Shown: positions 46,384 to 54,755 of the stretch, in pieces | Layout of the letters: every line of letters starts with the position of its first letter | Position numbering within the stretch: the first letter of the stretch is position 1 | Source: Streptomyces asiaticus | GTDB lineage: Bacteria > Actinomycetota > Actinomycetes > Streptomycetales > Streptomycetaceae | NCBI RefSeq assembly: GCF_018138715.1 | Contig: NZ_JAGSHX010000006.1 | Coordinates: 5,332,001 to 5,396,000 of the forward strand | Reading direction: 5' to 3' | Length of the DNA stretch: 64,000 bases | Position numbers and translations under genes: made by a program | The notes under the pieces: model-generated | The model's input: only the letters and a program-made list of their open reading frames with translations | Databases searched by the model: none | What the model was told of the DNA's origin: nothing

Positions 46384-47151
46384 TCACCGGGTACGGAAGC
46401 CGGGCGTACGGGCCGCGAAGAGCGCGGCCTGTCGCCCCGGCGGCAGATTGCCCAGCGCGATCAACTGCGGGGCCTGCGCGAGCGCCTGGGCCAGCGCCGC
46501 CTCCTTCGCCGCCCATAGCGCCCTTACGGTGCCCTGCACCGCCTCCGTCGGGTACGACGCGATGACCGACGCGGCACGGATGGCCGCTGTAAGGGCCTCA
46601 CCGGCCGGGGCCACCTCGCTGACCAGGCCCGTCTCATACGCCCGCCGGGCCGAGAGCCGCTCCGCCGTCCCCATCAGCGCCATCCGCGCGACCTCGCCCA
46701 TGGGCATCCGCTGCGCCATGTAGACGGCCTCATAGGCGCTGACCATCCCATAGCTGGTGTGCGGATCGAAGAAGGCCGCCGTCTCGTCGGCGACGATGAA
46801 CTCGGCCTCGCCCAGCAGATAGAACGCCCCGCCGCAGGCCATTCCGGCCACCGCCGCGACCACCGGCTTCCACAGGTCGTTGGCCTTGGGCCCGACGGTG
46901 CGCAGCGGATCGTCCATGGCGTAGGGCGACGGCGGCTGCGCGACCTCCACCGAGCGGTCGATGCCGGTGCTGAAGGCCCGGCCGCCCGCGCCGGTGAGGA
47001 CGACGGCCCGGACCGCGTCGTCCCGGCGGAAGCGCCGCCATGCGGCGGTCAGTTCCGAGACCGTCTCCAGGTCGATGGCGTTGTGCCGCTCGGGCCGGTC
47101 GAGGGAGACGACCGCGACGCCGTCCTCCTGCACCCGTACGCGGACCGTCAT
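46384..47151 (-). CDS. Enoyl-CoA hydratase/isomerase family protein, copy 2
   Basis: 255-residue crotonase-fold protein. Segments VVSLDRPERHNAIDLETV, TGAGGRAFSTGIDRS (first oxyanion loop), AAVAGMACGGAFYLLGEAEF (second), and FFDPHTSYGMVSAYEAVYMA, where the usual catalytic Glu pair is not obvious, so isomerase or another crotonase reaction is possible. Its ATG overlaps the stop of the DUF35 gene (ATGA). Third gene of the operon thiolase-DUF35-hydratase under operator site 8. Confidence 0.88.
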   Translation of the reverse strand: MTVRVRVQEDGVAVVSLDRPERHNAIDLETVSELTAAWRRFRRDDAVRAVVLTGAGGRAFSTGIDRSVEVAQPPSPYAMDDPLRTVGPKANDLWKPVVAAVAGMACGGAFYLLGEAEFIVADETAAFFDPHTSYGMVSAYEAVYMAQRMPMGEVARMALMGTAERLSARRAYETGLVSEVAPAGEALTAAIRAASVIASYPTEAVQGTVRALWAAKEAALAQALAQAPQLIALGNLPPGRQAALFAARTPGFRTR

Positions 47152-47633
47152 GGCCGCTCCAGCAGCCAGCGCACCACCGTCAGCCCGCCGTCCGTCTCAT
47201 GGAAGGCGGCCTTCACGGGCGCGCCGATGCGGATCCGCTCCGGCGGGACCGAGTTCAGCGCGGCGTCCGCGGCGGCGACCAGATTGCCCACCAGCCGGAT
47301 GCGCGGGGCGTCCGCGAGTTCCACGAGGACGACGTTGTACGGCGCCTGGGCCGCGTAGGCGGGCAACAGCGGGGGATGGGGCAGCACATACGACCAGATC
47401 CGGCCACGGCCGCTCAGCTTTTTCCACAGGCTCTCGAAGGACTGGCAGTGAGGGCAGCAGGGCCGGGGCGGGAAGCGCGGTTCGCCGCAGCCCGCGCAGC
47501 ACTGGACGCGCAGTTCGCCGCGCGCCGCGTAGGCGAAGAAGGGCGCCCCGTCGTCGTCGGGCACGGGCGCCAGCAACCCATCGGCCCGCTCGCCCCCGCC
47601 ACTCGCGGCCGTGGTCGTTTCCGTCTGTGTCAT
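47148..47633 (-). CDS. Zn-ribbon/OB-fold DUF35 protein, copy 2
   Basis: 161-residue DUF35 protein. Zinc ribbon CAGCGEPRFPPRPCCPHC followed by an OB fold (GRIWSYVLPHPPLLPAYAAQ, NVVLVELADAPRIRLVGNLV, IRIGAPVKAAFHETDG). It lies directly after a thiolase-like gene, the arrangement known for ChsH2/Ltp2-type aldolase complexes, and should bind the CoA ester for its partner. ATG 47633 is used because the longer frame begins at a TTG that overlaps the upstream stop and has no spacing to the GAGGAG. Confidence 0.87.
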   Translation of the reverse strand: MTQTETTTAASGGGERADGLLAPVPDDDGAPFFAYAARGELRVQCCAGCGEPRFPPRPCCPHCQSFESLWKKLSGRGRIWSYVLPHPPLLPAYAAQAPYNVVLVELADAPRIRLVGNLVAAADAALNSVPPERIRIGAPVKAAFHETDGGLTVVRWLLERP

Positions 47634-47641
47634 ACCGTCGC

Positions 47642-48808
47642 TCAACTCCTCAGCAGCAGGGCCGATGTGGGAACCCCCTCACCCGCCGTGACCAGGCAGG
47701 TCGTGGCGCCGGGCACCTGGGCGGTGCCGGTGCCGCGCAGTTGTCTGACCCCCTCGGTGATGAGGTTGAAGCCATGGACGTACGCCTCGCTGAGGCCGCC
47801 CCCGCCGGTATTGAGCGGCAGCCGTCCGCCGATCTCCAGCGCGCCCCCCTCGGTGAACGCGGCGCCCTCGCCCCGGGCGCAGAAGCCGTAGCCCTCCAGG
47901 GAGAGCGGGATCAGCGGGGTGAAGGCGTCATAGATCTGCGCGACATCCACGTCCTGCGGCCCGAAGTCGGCGGTTTTCCACAGCCGGCGGGCGGCGGTCC
48001 AGGAGGGGCCGGTCAGCGGGTCGTCGTTCCAGTAGTTGACCATCCCGTGGTGCTGGGCGGGCAGGCCCTGCGCGGCGGAGTGGACGTACACGGGCCGGTG
48101 CCGGCAGTCGCGCGCCCGCTCGGCCGACACCAGCACACAGGCCAGCGCGCCATCGGTCTCCAGGCAGTTGTCGAAGAGGCAGAGCGGTTCGCTGATCCAG
48201 CGCGCGGTCATATACATCTCGCGGGTCAGCGGGCGGTCGTACATCATCGCGGCGGGGTTCTGATTGGCCCGGTTGCGGCAGGCCAGCGCCACATTGAAGA
48301 AGTGATCGCGGGTCGCGCCGTACTCATGCATATAGCGCCGGGCCAGCAGCCCGATCTCATCGGCCGGGCGCAGCAGCCCGTACGGCCGGGTCCACTGGGC
48401 CGGGGTGGGCAGCTGCACCCGGGTGTTGGTCCAGGGGCGCGGCCCGCTGCCGCGTTTGCGCGACCGCCAGGCCACCCCGACGCTCGCCTGCCCGGTGGCG
48501 ATCGCGGCGGCCAGGTGCGCGACGGTCGCACAGGAACCGCCGCCCCCGTAGCCGACCTTGCCGAAGAAGGTCACATCCCCGGCGCCGATGGCCTTGGCGA
48601 TCTCGACCTCGTCGGTCTCCTCCATGGTGTACGAGGCGAAGGCGTCCACCTCGGACGGGGCGATACCGGCGTCGTCGAGCGCGGCCAGGATCGCCCGGCA
48701 GGCCAGGGTCTTCTCGGACTCGGGCAGGCGTTTGGCGAAGGGGGTCTGCCCGATACCGGCTATCGCCGTCGCGTCCTTCAAGGTCGCTGTCGCCCTTGCC
48801 GCCCCCAT
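47642..48808 (-). CDS. Thiolase-like protein (Ltp family), copy 2
   Basis: 388-residue thiolase-fold protein. Start TAIAGIGQTPFAKRLPESE, active-site region GKVGYGGGGSCATVAHLAAA with a Cys at the thiolase position, and NTGGGGLSEAYVHGFNLITE near the end. Unlike copy 1 it keeps a candidate nucleophilic Cys but lacks HPxG. It may be a thiolase or a retro-aldolase working with the downstream DUF35 protein. ATG 48808 is chosen for its GGAGG site 5 bases upstream; GTG 48832 is an alternative. First gene of its operon. Confidence 0.86.
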   Translation of the reverse strand: MGAARATATLKDATAIAGIGQTPFAKRLPESEKTLACRAILAALDDAGIAPSEVDAFASYTMEETDEVEIAKAIGAGDVTFFGKVGYGGGGSCATVAHLAAAIATGQASVGVAWRSRKRGSGPRPWTNTRVQLPTPAQWTRPYGLLRPADEIGLLARRYMHEYGATRDHFFNVALACRNRANQNPAAMMYDRPLTREMYMTARWISEPLCLFDNCLETDGALACVLVSAERARDCRHRPVYVHSAAQGLPAQHHGMVNYWNDDPLTGPSWTAARRLWKTADFGPQDVDVAQIYDAFTPLIPLSLEGYGFCARGEGAAFTEGGALEIGGRLPLNTGGGGLSEAYVHGFNLITEGVRQLRGTGTAQVPGATTCLVTAGEGVPTSALLLRS

Positions 48809-48864
48809 GGCCGCCTCCGTGGTCGCGTTCACCGGTGCTGACAGCGGGGAAGGCTACCGCTAAT

Positions 48865-48879
48865 CTGACGGGTAGTCAG
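48865..48879. promoter_or_regulatory. Operator site 8 of the catabolic regulon
   Basis: CTGACGGGTAGTCAG, one half-site mismatch, in the divergent region between the thiolase operon (start 48808) and the FadD3-like ligase (start 48925). Confidence 0.75.
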
Positions 48880-48924
48880 CTACTGGGGTCGTCCGTCCCG
48901 GGTTCCGGGGAGGGGAGCGGTCCG

Positions 48925-50544
48925 ATGGAACAGTTGGAGCAGGGGCACACCATCCCGGCCCTGATCCGGGCGGCGGTCGAGCGGTTCGGCCCGGACGAGG
49001 CCGTCGTCGAGGGCCGCGCCCGGATCTCGTACGCGGAGCTCGGCGCCCGGATCGAACGCGCGGCGGCCGCGTGCGTCGCCTCGGGCCTCGAACCGGGCGA
49101 CCGCGCCGCGATCTGGGCGCCCAACACCACCGACTGGATCGTGGCGGCGCTCGGCGCGGTCACCGCGGGCGGGGTGCTGGTCCCGGTCAACACCCGCTTC
49201 AAGGGCGGCGAGGCGGCGTATGTGCTGCGCCGCACCCGGGCCACGCATCTGTTCATCACCGGCACCTTCCTGGGCACCTCGTATGTGGCGTCGCTGCGCC
49301 GGGCGGCGGGGGAGGGGCCGGGCCATGGCCCCCTGCCGGGCCTGCCCTATCTGCGGGAGGTGGTGGTCCTCGCCGACAACGGCCCGGAGGACTTCCGCAC
49401 CTGGAAGGACTTCCTGGCGCTGGGCGACGCCGTGCCACCGGAGGAGGTTCGCTCCAGGGCGCAGGCGGTGCGCCCCGCGAACCCCTCCGACATCACCTTC
49501 ACCTCCGGCACCACCGGCCACCCCAAGGGGGTGGTGACCACGCACTCCCAGACCGTGCGGGTCTTCGACACCTGGAGCGAGATCACGGGGCTGACGGCGG
49601 GCGATCGCTATCTCATCGTGAACCCGTTCTTCCACACCTTCGGTTACAAGGCGGGCATCATCGCCTGTCTGAGCCGTGGTGCCACGATGGTGCCGCAGCC
49701 GGTGTTCAGCGTGGAGACGGCCCTGGCCAATATCGCCGCCGAGCGCATCACCGTCCTCCCCGGCCCGCCCACCCTCCACCAGTCCCTGCTCGACCACCCC
49801 TCCCGCGCCGCCCATGACCTGTCCACCCTGCGGCTGGTCGTCACCGGCGCCGCCGTGGTCCCGCTGGAGCTGGTGGAGCGCCTGCGCTCGGAGCTCGGGG
49901 TCGCCACCGTGCTGACGGCGTACGGCCTGACGGAGGCATCCGGCACCGTCACGATGTGCCGCCGTGGCGATCCGCCCGAGGTCATCGCGGGTACGGCGGG
50001 CCGTGCGATCCCGGACACCGAAGTCAAGATCGCCACGGCCACGGGACGCGAACTCTCCCGGGGCCGGCCGGGCGAGGTCTGGGTCCGCGGCTACCACGTC
50101 ACACCCGGCTACTTCGAGGACCCGATCGCCACGTCCCGCACCATCACGCCCGACGGCTGGCTGCGCACGGGCGATGTCGGGGTGATGGACGAGCGGGGCA
50201 ATCTGCGCATCACCGACCGCATCAAGGACATGTTCATCGTCGGCGGCTTCAACGCCTACCCCGCCGAGATCGAGCAACTCATCGCCCGCCACCCGGATGT
50301 GGCCGATGTCGCCGTGATCGGCATCCCGGACCCGCGCCTGGGCGAGGTGGCCAAGGTCTACGCGGTCCGCCGCCCGGACTCGACGCTGACGGCGGACGAC
50401 CTGATCGCGTGGTCGCGGCGGGAGATGGCCAACTACAAGGTGCCGCGGCAGGTGGTGTTCCTGACCGAGCTTCCGCGCAATGCGAGTGGGAAGGTCCTCA
50501 AGGCGAAGCTGCGGGCGGGATGGAACGGGGTCGCTAGGGCTTGA
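48925..50544 (+). CDS. AMP-forming acyl-CoA ligase (FadD3-like)
   Basis: 539-residue adenylate-forming ligase. Motifs ITFTSGTTGHPKGVVTTHS, NPFFHTFGYKAG, TAYGLTEASGTV, TGDVGVMDERGNLRITDRIK and FNAYPAEIEQLI, plus the catalytic Lys in NASGKVLKAKLR. Overall layout is that of the FadD3 group; FadD3 of mycobacteria activates the hexahydroindanedione propionate from steroid rings. The substrate here may differ. ATG 48925 with GGGGAGGGG upstream. The 3' end overlaps the convergent membrane-protein gene by 11 bp. Confidence 0.9.
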   Translation: MEQLEQGHTIPALIRAAVERFGPDEAVVEGRARISYAELGARIERAAAACVASGLEPGDRAAIWAPNTTDWIVAALGAVTAGGVLVPVNTRFKGGEAAYVLRRTRATHLFITGTFLGTSYVASLRRAAGEGPGHGPLPGLPYLREVVVLADNGPEDFRTWKDFLALGDAVPPEEVRSRAQAVRPANPSDITFTSGTTGHPKGVVTTHSQTVRVFDTWSEITGLTAGDRYLIVNPFFHTFGYKAGIIACLSRGATMVPQPVFSVETALANIAAERITVLPGPPTLHQSLLDHPSRAAHDLSTLRLVVTGAAVVPLELVERLRSELGVATVLTAYGLTEASGTVTMCRRGDPPEVIAGTAGRAIPDTEVKIATATGRELSRGRPGEVWVRGYHVTPGYFEDPIATSRTITPDGWLRTGDVGVMDERGNLRITDRIKDMFIVGGFNAYPAEIEQLIARHPDVADVAVIGIPDPRLGEVAKVYAVRRPDSTLTADDLIAWSRREMANYKVPRQVVFLTELPRNASGKVLKAKLRAGWNGVARA

Positions 50545-53173
50545 GCGGTGGCCCGGCCAGGTTGTTCCAGATCGCCGCTGCCGCCGCGAATTGGGCGATG
50601 AGAAAGGTGGCATGCACGGAAAGGGTGCGCACCTGGTAGATCGACAGCAGCAGGCTCAGACGCGTCGGCCACAGTTGCCTCTCTCCGCTGAAAGTCGCCA
50701 TGTCCATCCAGAGGCTGGTCAGGGTCAGGACGATGAGCATGAGCGAGATGCTGAGAACTGCATTGCCGAGTTCCGTGTCGGTGATGCGGTTGACCAGGGC
50801 GCCGATGCCGATGGGGATGGCATAGGCGATGGTCAGGCTCAGCGCACGCGTGGGCCCACGGTGGCCGGGCAGCATGCGCCACAGCGCTCCCAGGACCAGA
50901 CCGGCCCCGGCCCAGGTGATCTGCCAGGTGACGAACCAGGCGGCGATGTCCGGTAGCCCTGTCGCGCTTGCGCTCGTGAGCAGGAGCTGCTTGGGACTTT
51001 TGAAGTAATTCGCCCAGACAATCACGGCGCTGGAGGGGATCCCGAAGAGAAAGGCGATGCGCGCACCGTGCAGGGCGTTGTCCCACCATTTGTCGTGCGG
51101 CCCCCAGCTCAGGGCCACATCGACAACAGAGACCTGGTCGGGGAGAAAGCCCCGATCATATCCGGGAGGGCGCCAACGTCGCAGCCGTCGAAGCCGGTCC
51201 TCCAGCGCCTCGCGGTTCATGTCCTGTTCCGTGTGGCCCTGATCCACCAGGCGGAGCCGCTGGTGGAGATTACGGTACTGGTGCGCCTTCTCCAGCATGT
51301 CCCGCCGACCCTGCGCGGTGCCCAACGTCTGAGTGAGGAAGGCTCCGCCCGCCTGGTGGAGCACAGACCAGCGTCGGCCTGTCGCTCGCACGGCGTAGAC
51401 GGCCGCGATATTCAGCAGAAGCCAGACAGTCAGCAGCAAGGAGGAGCCTGCGAACAGTTGGGCCCGCGTCACCACGGCGAGGGCGAAAACAACGGCGGTC
51501 AGCCGCATATCGTTGCGCGAAGGTCCCAGCGAGATCTGCTCCGTATTCGCCTCGGACCGCGCGGCATCGGCACGGCTGTTCAGCAGAGCCACCAGTGCGA
51601 TGGTCGTCAGGACCCATGTGTGGGTGTATGCCCAGGAAAGTCCAATCGACCCGAAACCAGCCAGAGTCTTGTGCAGATTCTGGTCGTGGGCTCGGTCATA
51701 AGTGGGGTCATGCTCCAGGAGCCAGTTGGTGCGTCGCCAATTCAGCTCGACGGACCACCGGTACGCATACAACATCACCACGGCGGCCACAGCCAATACA
51801 GCCCCGGAAGCCGCCATGAAACGGATCGTGGCCGTGTCCCATGCCGCCGTCCAGGATGCGCGGGCCAGCCCTCCGTCCCGCACGAACCGCCACGCCCATG
51901 CCGCCATCGCGACCAGCCACAACCACACCATCAGCAGTTGCAGCAGCATCAGTCTGACGGTGTATGCGTCGGGTGGTGCCAGTTCTCCCGGCAGGCCCAT
52001 GACACCAGGGGCCAGAACCGCCACCAGGCCGAGGGCGGTCAGGCTGAGGGAAATCAGAAATGCGTTGCGGGTAAATGCCCGGCCCCGACGGTTCAGCTTG
52101 CTGGTCGGCCACTTCGGCTTATCCGTTGACCGGTCGGGGAGCCAGGGGCGCGCTGCGAGGATGAGCACCGATCCTGCGGCAATGCCGGCGAGGGTAGGCC
52201 AAACTTTGAGGCCCCTCGTCCCTGGGATCAGCAGGGCAAGACCAAGGCCCAGAGCCGCGCTGAGCCCGGCCCACCACAAGGCTGTCCTGGCGAGGCCCCG
52301 TTTGGAAAAACCGTCGGTGACGGCAGGGAGCCGCCATGGCGGCCACCGCCAAAACCGCTCCGGCGGTCTCGGCGGTGAAGGTGAGCGCGGAGCGGTGCGA
52401 AGTACCGCGAGTGCCAATGCCGCTGAGCCGCATACCCACCACAAGATGAGGCCCAGTCTGCTGAGGGTGGACCCACGATTCTCCAACGCGAAGGCGGCAT
52501 GCCAGGGTGGGAACACGTCGACCCGTACACGAGAAGGGTGTCGGGGTTTGGGCCACACCCACCTGTTCTTTCCCGCGTATGCGGCTTTGGGGCGCACATC
52601 GCTTGCCTCAAGCCCGTCAAGCCGGACTTCCACCTGTTTCCAGTGGGCGCTTGCCAGCATCTTGCCCAGTTTGGCCAGCTGAAAAGTGGCATGCCATGGA
52701 TGATCAGGCTTCCTCGCATCGATGTGCCACGGTCCGATCTGGAACTCTCCCTTATGGCTGATCAAGGCGAATGCCTTATAGCGGACCGTGACCCCGTGTC
52801 CCTTCGGCGCGGTCTTCACCTCCGGACTGTGGAGGCGCCACTCGTCCTTCCAGGTGGGCTTGGTATTGGGTTTTGTCTCCGCGCGCAGCAGGCAGCGCAT
52901 TGCCTGTCGATACCGCTTGGACTTCTCGCCGAGCGGCAGTTGGTTCTCCAGCCGCCACTTATCCGGCACGGTCACGTCCGTATCTGCCTGGGCCTGGACG
53001 TATGTCTGCCCATGATGGGAGAACCGCAGCACGGAACGAGCCTGCAACGTGCCGGCTTGCGCCATGTCGCATACGTCACGCCCGGCCCCATGGGCCTCCA
53101 CCACGCATACGCCCCACCACCCCACCGCCATGACCAACAGCCCGAGCCAGCGCCGCCACCGGTTAGCCGCCAT
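50534..53173 (-). CDS. Large multi-pass membrane protein of unknown function (possibly DUF6185)
   Basis: 879-residue protein. Signal-like N-terminus (WLGLLVMAVGWWGVCVVEAH), an exported domain of about 210 residues with several Trp and Lys, then 12 or more hydrophobic segments separated by a soluble region (about 600-680, MLEKAHQYRNLHQRLRLVDQ) that may be a coiled coil. Layout and length remind me of the Streptomyces family DUF6185, from memory only. Codon use is visibly less GC-biased than in neighbouring genes. Tail-to-tail overlap of 11 bp with the ligase gene suggests an old or inserted junction. No enzymatic motif recognised. Confidence 0.7.
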   Translation of the reverse strand: MAANRWRRWLGLLVMAVGWWGVCVVEAHGAGRDVCDMAQAGTLQARSVLRFSHHGQTYVQAQADTDVTVPDKWRLENQLPLGEKSKRYRQAMRCLLRAETKPNTKPTWKDEWRLHSPEVKTAPKGHGVTVRYKAFALISHKGEFQIGPWHIDARKPDHPWHATFQLAKLGKMLASAHWKQVEVRLDGLEASDVRPKAAYAGKNRWVWPKPRHPSRVRVDVFPPWHAAFALENRGSTLSRLGLILWWVCGSAALALAVLRTAPRSPSPPRPPERFWRWPPWRLPAVTDGFSKRGLARTALWWAGLSAALGLGLALLIPGTRGLKVWPTLAGIAAGSVLILAARPWLPDRSTDKPKWPTSKLNRRGRAFTRNAFLISLSLTALGLVAVLAPGVMGLPGELAPPDAYTVRLMLLQLLMVWLWLVAMAAWAWRFVRDGGLARASWTAAWDTATIRFMAASGAVLAVAAVVMLYAYRWSVELNWRRTNWLLEHDPTYDRAHDQNLHKTLAGFGSIGLSWAYTHTWVLTTIALVALLNSRADAARSEANTEQISLGPSRNDMRLTAVVFALAVVTRAQLFAGSSLLLTVWLLLNIAAVYAVRATGRRWSVLHQAGGAFLTQTLGTAQGRRDMLEKAHQYRNLHQRLRLVDQGHTEQDMNREALEDRLRRLRRWRPPGYDRGFLPDQVSVVDVALSWGPHDKWWDNALHGARIAFLFGIPSSAVIVWANYFKSPKQLLLTSASATGLPDIAAWFVTWQITWAGAGLVLGALWRMLPGHRGPTRALSLTIAYAIPIGIGALVNRITDTELGNAVLSISLMLIVLTLTSLWMDMATFSGERQLWPTRLSLLLSIYQVRTLSVHATFLIAQFAAAAAIWNNLAGPPLKP

Positions 53174-53311
53174 CCATTCGCTCCGCTACCCACGCATGAT
53201 TGACCTACAGTGCGTATACCTACTCATCCGGAAGCCACAGGCCCGGGGTAGACGCGCAACGAGAGGTGAAGGTCCAATCGATTGGCCGCATGGTGGGCGG
53301 TCGGCTCTGGA

Positions 53312-53340
53312 TTGCGGCACTCCATATCGCGGCTTACGAT
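53312..53340 (+). promoter_or_regulatory. Candidate promoter of the 132-residue hypothetical gene
   Basis: TTGCGG, 17-bp spacer, TACGAT; 46 bp before the ATG at 53387. Confidence 0.5.
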
Positions 53341-53386
53341 CTTTCAAGAGTGCATAAGCTGATCCGTTGACCATAGGAGAGGGCTT

Positions 53387-53785
53387 ATGGCCGGTAAAAA
53401 CGCGACCCACCAGCGGCCCGCACTTCCCAGGTTCGAGGAAGCCGAAGGGCTGGGCCCGCAGGACGCGGAGTTCGTCCGGGACCTCATCGCGGTGCTGGAG
53501 AAACACGGAAACCTCGACCGTTTCGGCCTCTGCCTGCTGCACGATCACTTCCCGCTCGCCACGGACGAGGTTCTGGTCGAGACGAACGACCCCGAGGCGC
53601 GCACGCTTCAGATCCGCGTGGAGAAGGCCAACGGGACCCGGCATACCAAGCCCTCGCAATGGCGATTCATGCCGGACACCGGCCATGCCAGTGCCAATGC
53701 CAAGGGCGCGGAGACCCAAGGTGGCCCCTACGAGGTGATCCTTCAGTGCGATGTGGTCAGCCTGTGCCCGGGGCGTGACCGCTGA
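53387..53785 (+). CDS. Hypothetical protein, 132 residues
   Basis: Small soluble protein starting MAGKNATHQRPALPRFEEAE. A clear TAGGAGAGGG ribosome site, a promoter-like sequence and a strong hairpin terminator behind it support a real gene. Notable parts are HGNLDRFGLCLLHDHFPLAT and VLVETNDPEARTLQIRVEKA; two further Cys-containing motifs are near the C-terminus. No family recognised. The protein has no signal or membrane helix. Confidence 0.65.
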   Translation: MAGKNATHQRPALPRFEEAEGLGPQDAEFVRDLIAVLEKHGNLDRFGLCLLHDHFPLATDEVLVETNDPEARTLQIRVEKANGTRHTKPSQWRFMPDTGHASANAKGAETQGGPYEVILQCDVVSLCPGRDR

Positions 53786-53834
53786 AGAGTGCGCTCCGGT
53801 GCGCGTACGCGCACCCGGCGCGGGGCAGCGCAAA

Positions 53835-53860
53835 GGGGCCGGGCGTTTTCGCCCGGCCCC
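53835..53860. terminator. Hairpin terminator between convergent genes
   Basis: GGGGCCGGGCG - TTTT - CGCCCGGCCCC, perfect 11-bp stem, AAA before and CCTT after. Serves the 53387 gene and probably the opposite-strand peptide gene. Confidence 0.8.
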
Positions 53861-53889
53861 CCTTGGTGCTCACGAGTGTCTCGTGGCGC

Positions 53890-54087
53890 CTACTGCGGGC
53901 TGGTGGGGGCATGACCCTCGCCCTGCGGGCCCGGAGCGGCAGTTGTGGCGTATTCACCACTGTCCACACCGACGATGGGGGTGTGACTATCGCTTGCAGA
54001 CGCGAATGCGGCTGTCTGGCTTGTGGCTCCGACCGCCGCACCTATGGCGATAATCAAGGTCGCAATGCCCTTTGTGGCACGAGTCAT
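53890..54087 (-). CDS. Small exported peptide sharing the GEGHxP motif with the repeat protein
   Basis: 65-residue product. Signal peptide MTRATKGIATLIIAIGAAVG with an AFA-SA-type cleavage region, then a short mature part containing SDSHTPIVG and ending GPQGEGHAPTSPQ. The ending matches the repeat unit of the gene upstream on the same strand (GEGHTPAPPQ). ATG 54087 has GGAGG 7 bases upstream, and a TTGTTA-17-GATAAT promoter precedes it. Not recognised as a known family. I infer a functional link to the repeat protein, either as a secreted relative or as a peptide signal. Confidence 0.7.
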   Translation of the reverse strand: MTRATKGIATLIIAIGAAVGATSQTAAFASASDSHTPIVGVDSGEYATTAAPGPQGEGHAPTSPQ

Positions 54088-54112
54088 TCCGGTTCCTCCG
54101 TTACGGGGGGTG

Positions 54113-54141
54113 ATTATCTGTTTTGTACTGCAAATTAACAA
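54113..54141 (-). promoter_or_regulatory. Strong candidate promoter of the small exported peptide
   Basis: On the minus strand TTGTTA (54141-54136), 17-bp spacer, GATAAT (54118-54113). Near-consensus, with about 20 bases of leader before the ribosome site and ATG 54087. Confidence 0.7.
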
Positions 54142-54260
54142 TGAGGGGTACATGTGTTCGGCCATCTGGCCGGAACTGGTCGAAGCTTGGCGGAAAGGGG
54201 GTGCGCCCGGTGGTGCGGTGGGGGCGCGGGGTCGTTCGTCCGGGAGGTGGCCCGCGCAAA

Positions 54261-54307
54261 GGGGCCGATGTCGATGACGTCCCCTCCGCGTCATCGACAT
54301 CGGCCCC
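54261..54307 (-). terminator. Perfect 19-bp stem hairpin after the repeat-protein gene
   Basis: Arms at 54261-54279 and 54289-54307 are exact reverse complements (GGGGCCGATGTCGATGACG and its inverse) around a 9-base loop. It lies 43 bp past the stop of the repeat protein and upstream of the small-peptide promoter, so it isolates the two units. Confidence 0.85.
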
Positions 54308-54349
54308 GCGGTGTTACCTCATGGAAATGAGCGACACTTTCGTGTGCCC

Positions 54350-54712
54350 CTACTGGGGTGCCGAAGGTGTGTGGCCCTCGCCTTCGGCGCTCAGCTGCGG
54401 CGGTGCCGGTGTGTGGCCCTCGCCCATGGTGCTCAGCTGCGGCGGTGCGGGCGTGTGGCCCTCGCCCATGGTGCTCAGCTGCGGCGGTGCGGGCGTGTGG
54501 CCCTCGCCCATGGTGCTCAGCTGCGGCGGTGCGGGCGTGTGGCCCTCACCCATGGTGCTCAGCTGGGGCGGAGCGGGTGTGTGGCCTTCGCCCTGGGTGG
54601 ACACCTGAGGAGGTGCCGGGGTGTGGCCCTCGTCCTGAGTGGTGAAGGGCGCCGGGTCGGCCTCCAGTGGCCGGTAGACGTCGGACTCGGGTTTCTTGTC
54701 CGTGTTTGTCAC
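54350..54712 (-). CDS. Seven-repeat small protein, AfsS/sigma-like-protein-like
   Basis: 120-residue protein. A 22-residue lead-in (MTNTDKKPESDVYRPLEADP) is followed by seven 14-residue repeats, consensus LSTMGEGHTPAPPQ, running to the end. Four central copies are identical and the outer ones vary (QDEGHTPAPPQ, EGEGHTPSAPQ). GTG 54712 has GGAG 6 bases upstream; the earlier ATG 54724 has no ribosome site. AfsS, made from the gene just behind afsR in S. coelicolor, is a small protein of short His-containing repeats (TxxDxHAT type). Position behind an AfsR-like gene and repeat style suggest an analogue. A multi-core peptide precursor is an alternative, but no modifying enzyme is nearby. Confidence 0.75.
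   Translation of the reverse strand: MTNTDKKPESDVYRPLEADPAPFTTQDEGHTPAPPQVSTQGEGHTPAPPQLSTMGEGHTPAPPQLSTMGEGHTPAPPQLSTMGEGHTPAPPQLSTMGEGHTPAPPQLSAEGEGHTPSAPQ
54353..54646 (-). repeat. Seven 42-bp tandem repeats
   Basis: Each unit encodes LSTMGEGHTPAPPQ or a variant. Central units are almost identical at DNA level, indicating recent expansion or gene conversion. Confidence 0.9.
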
Positions 54713-54755
54713 GATCAACTCCATCGGATGCTTTGGTCGGTATAGGCCGTTGGCA

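Noticed and set aside
52972..53203. Frames opposite the N-terminus of the large membrane protein
   Set aside because: Shadow frames without a ribosome site; the minus-strand protein has a convincing signal and membrane pattern.
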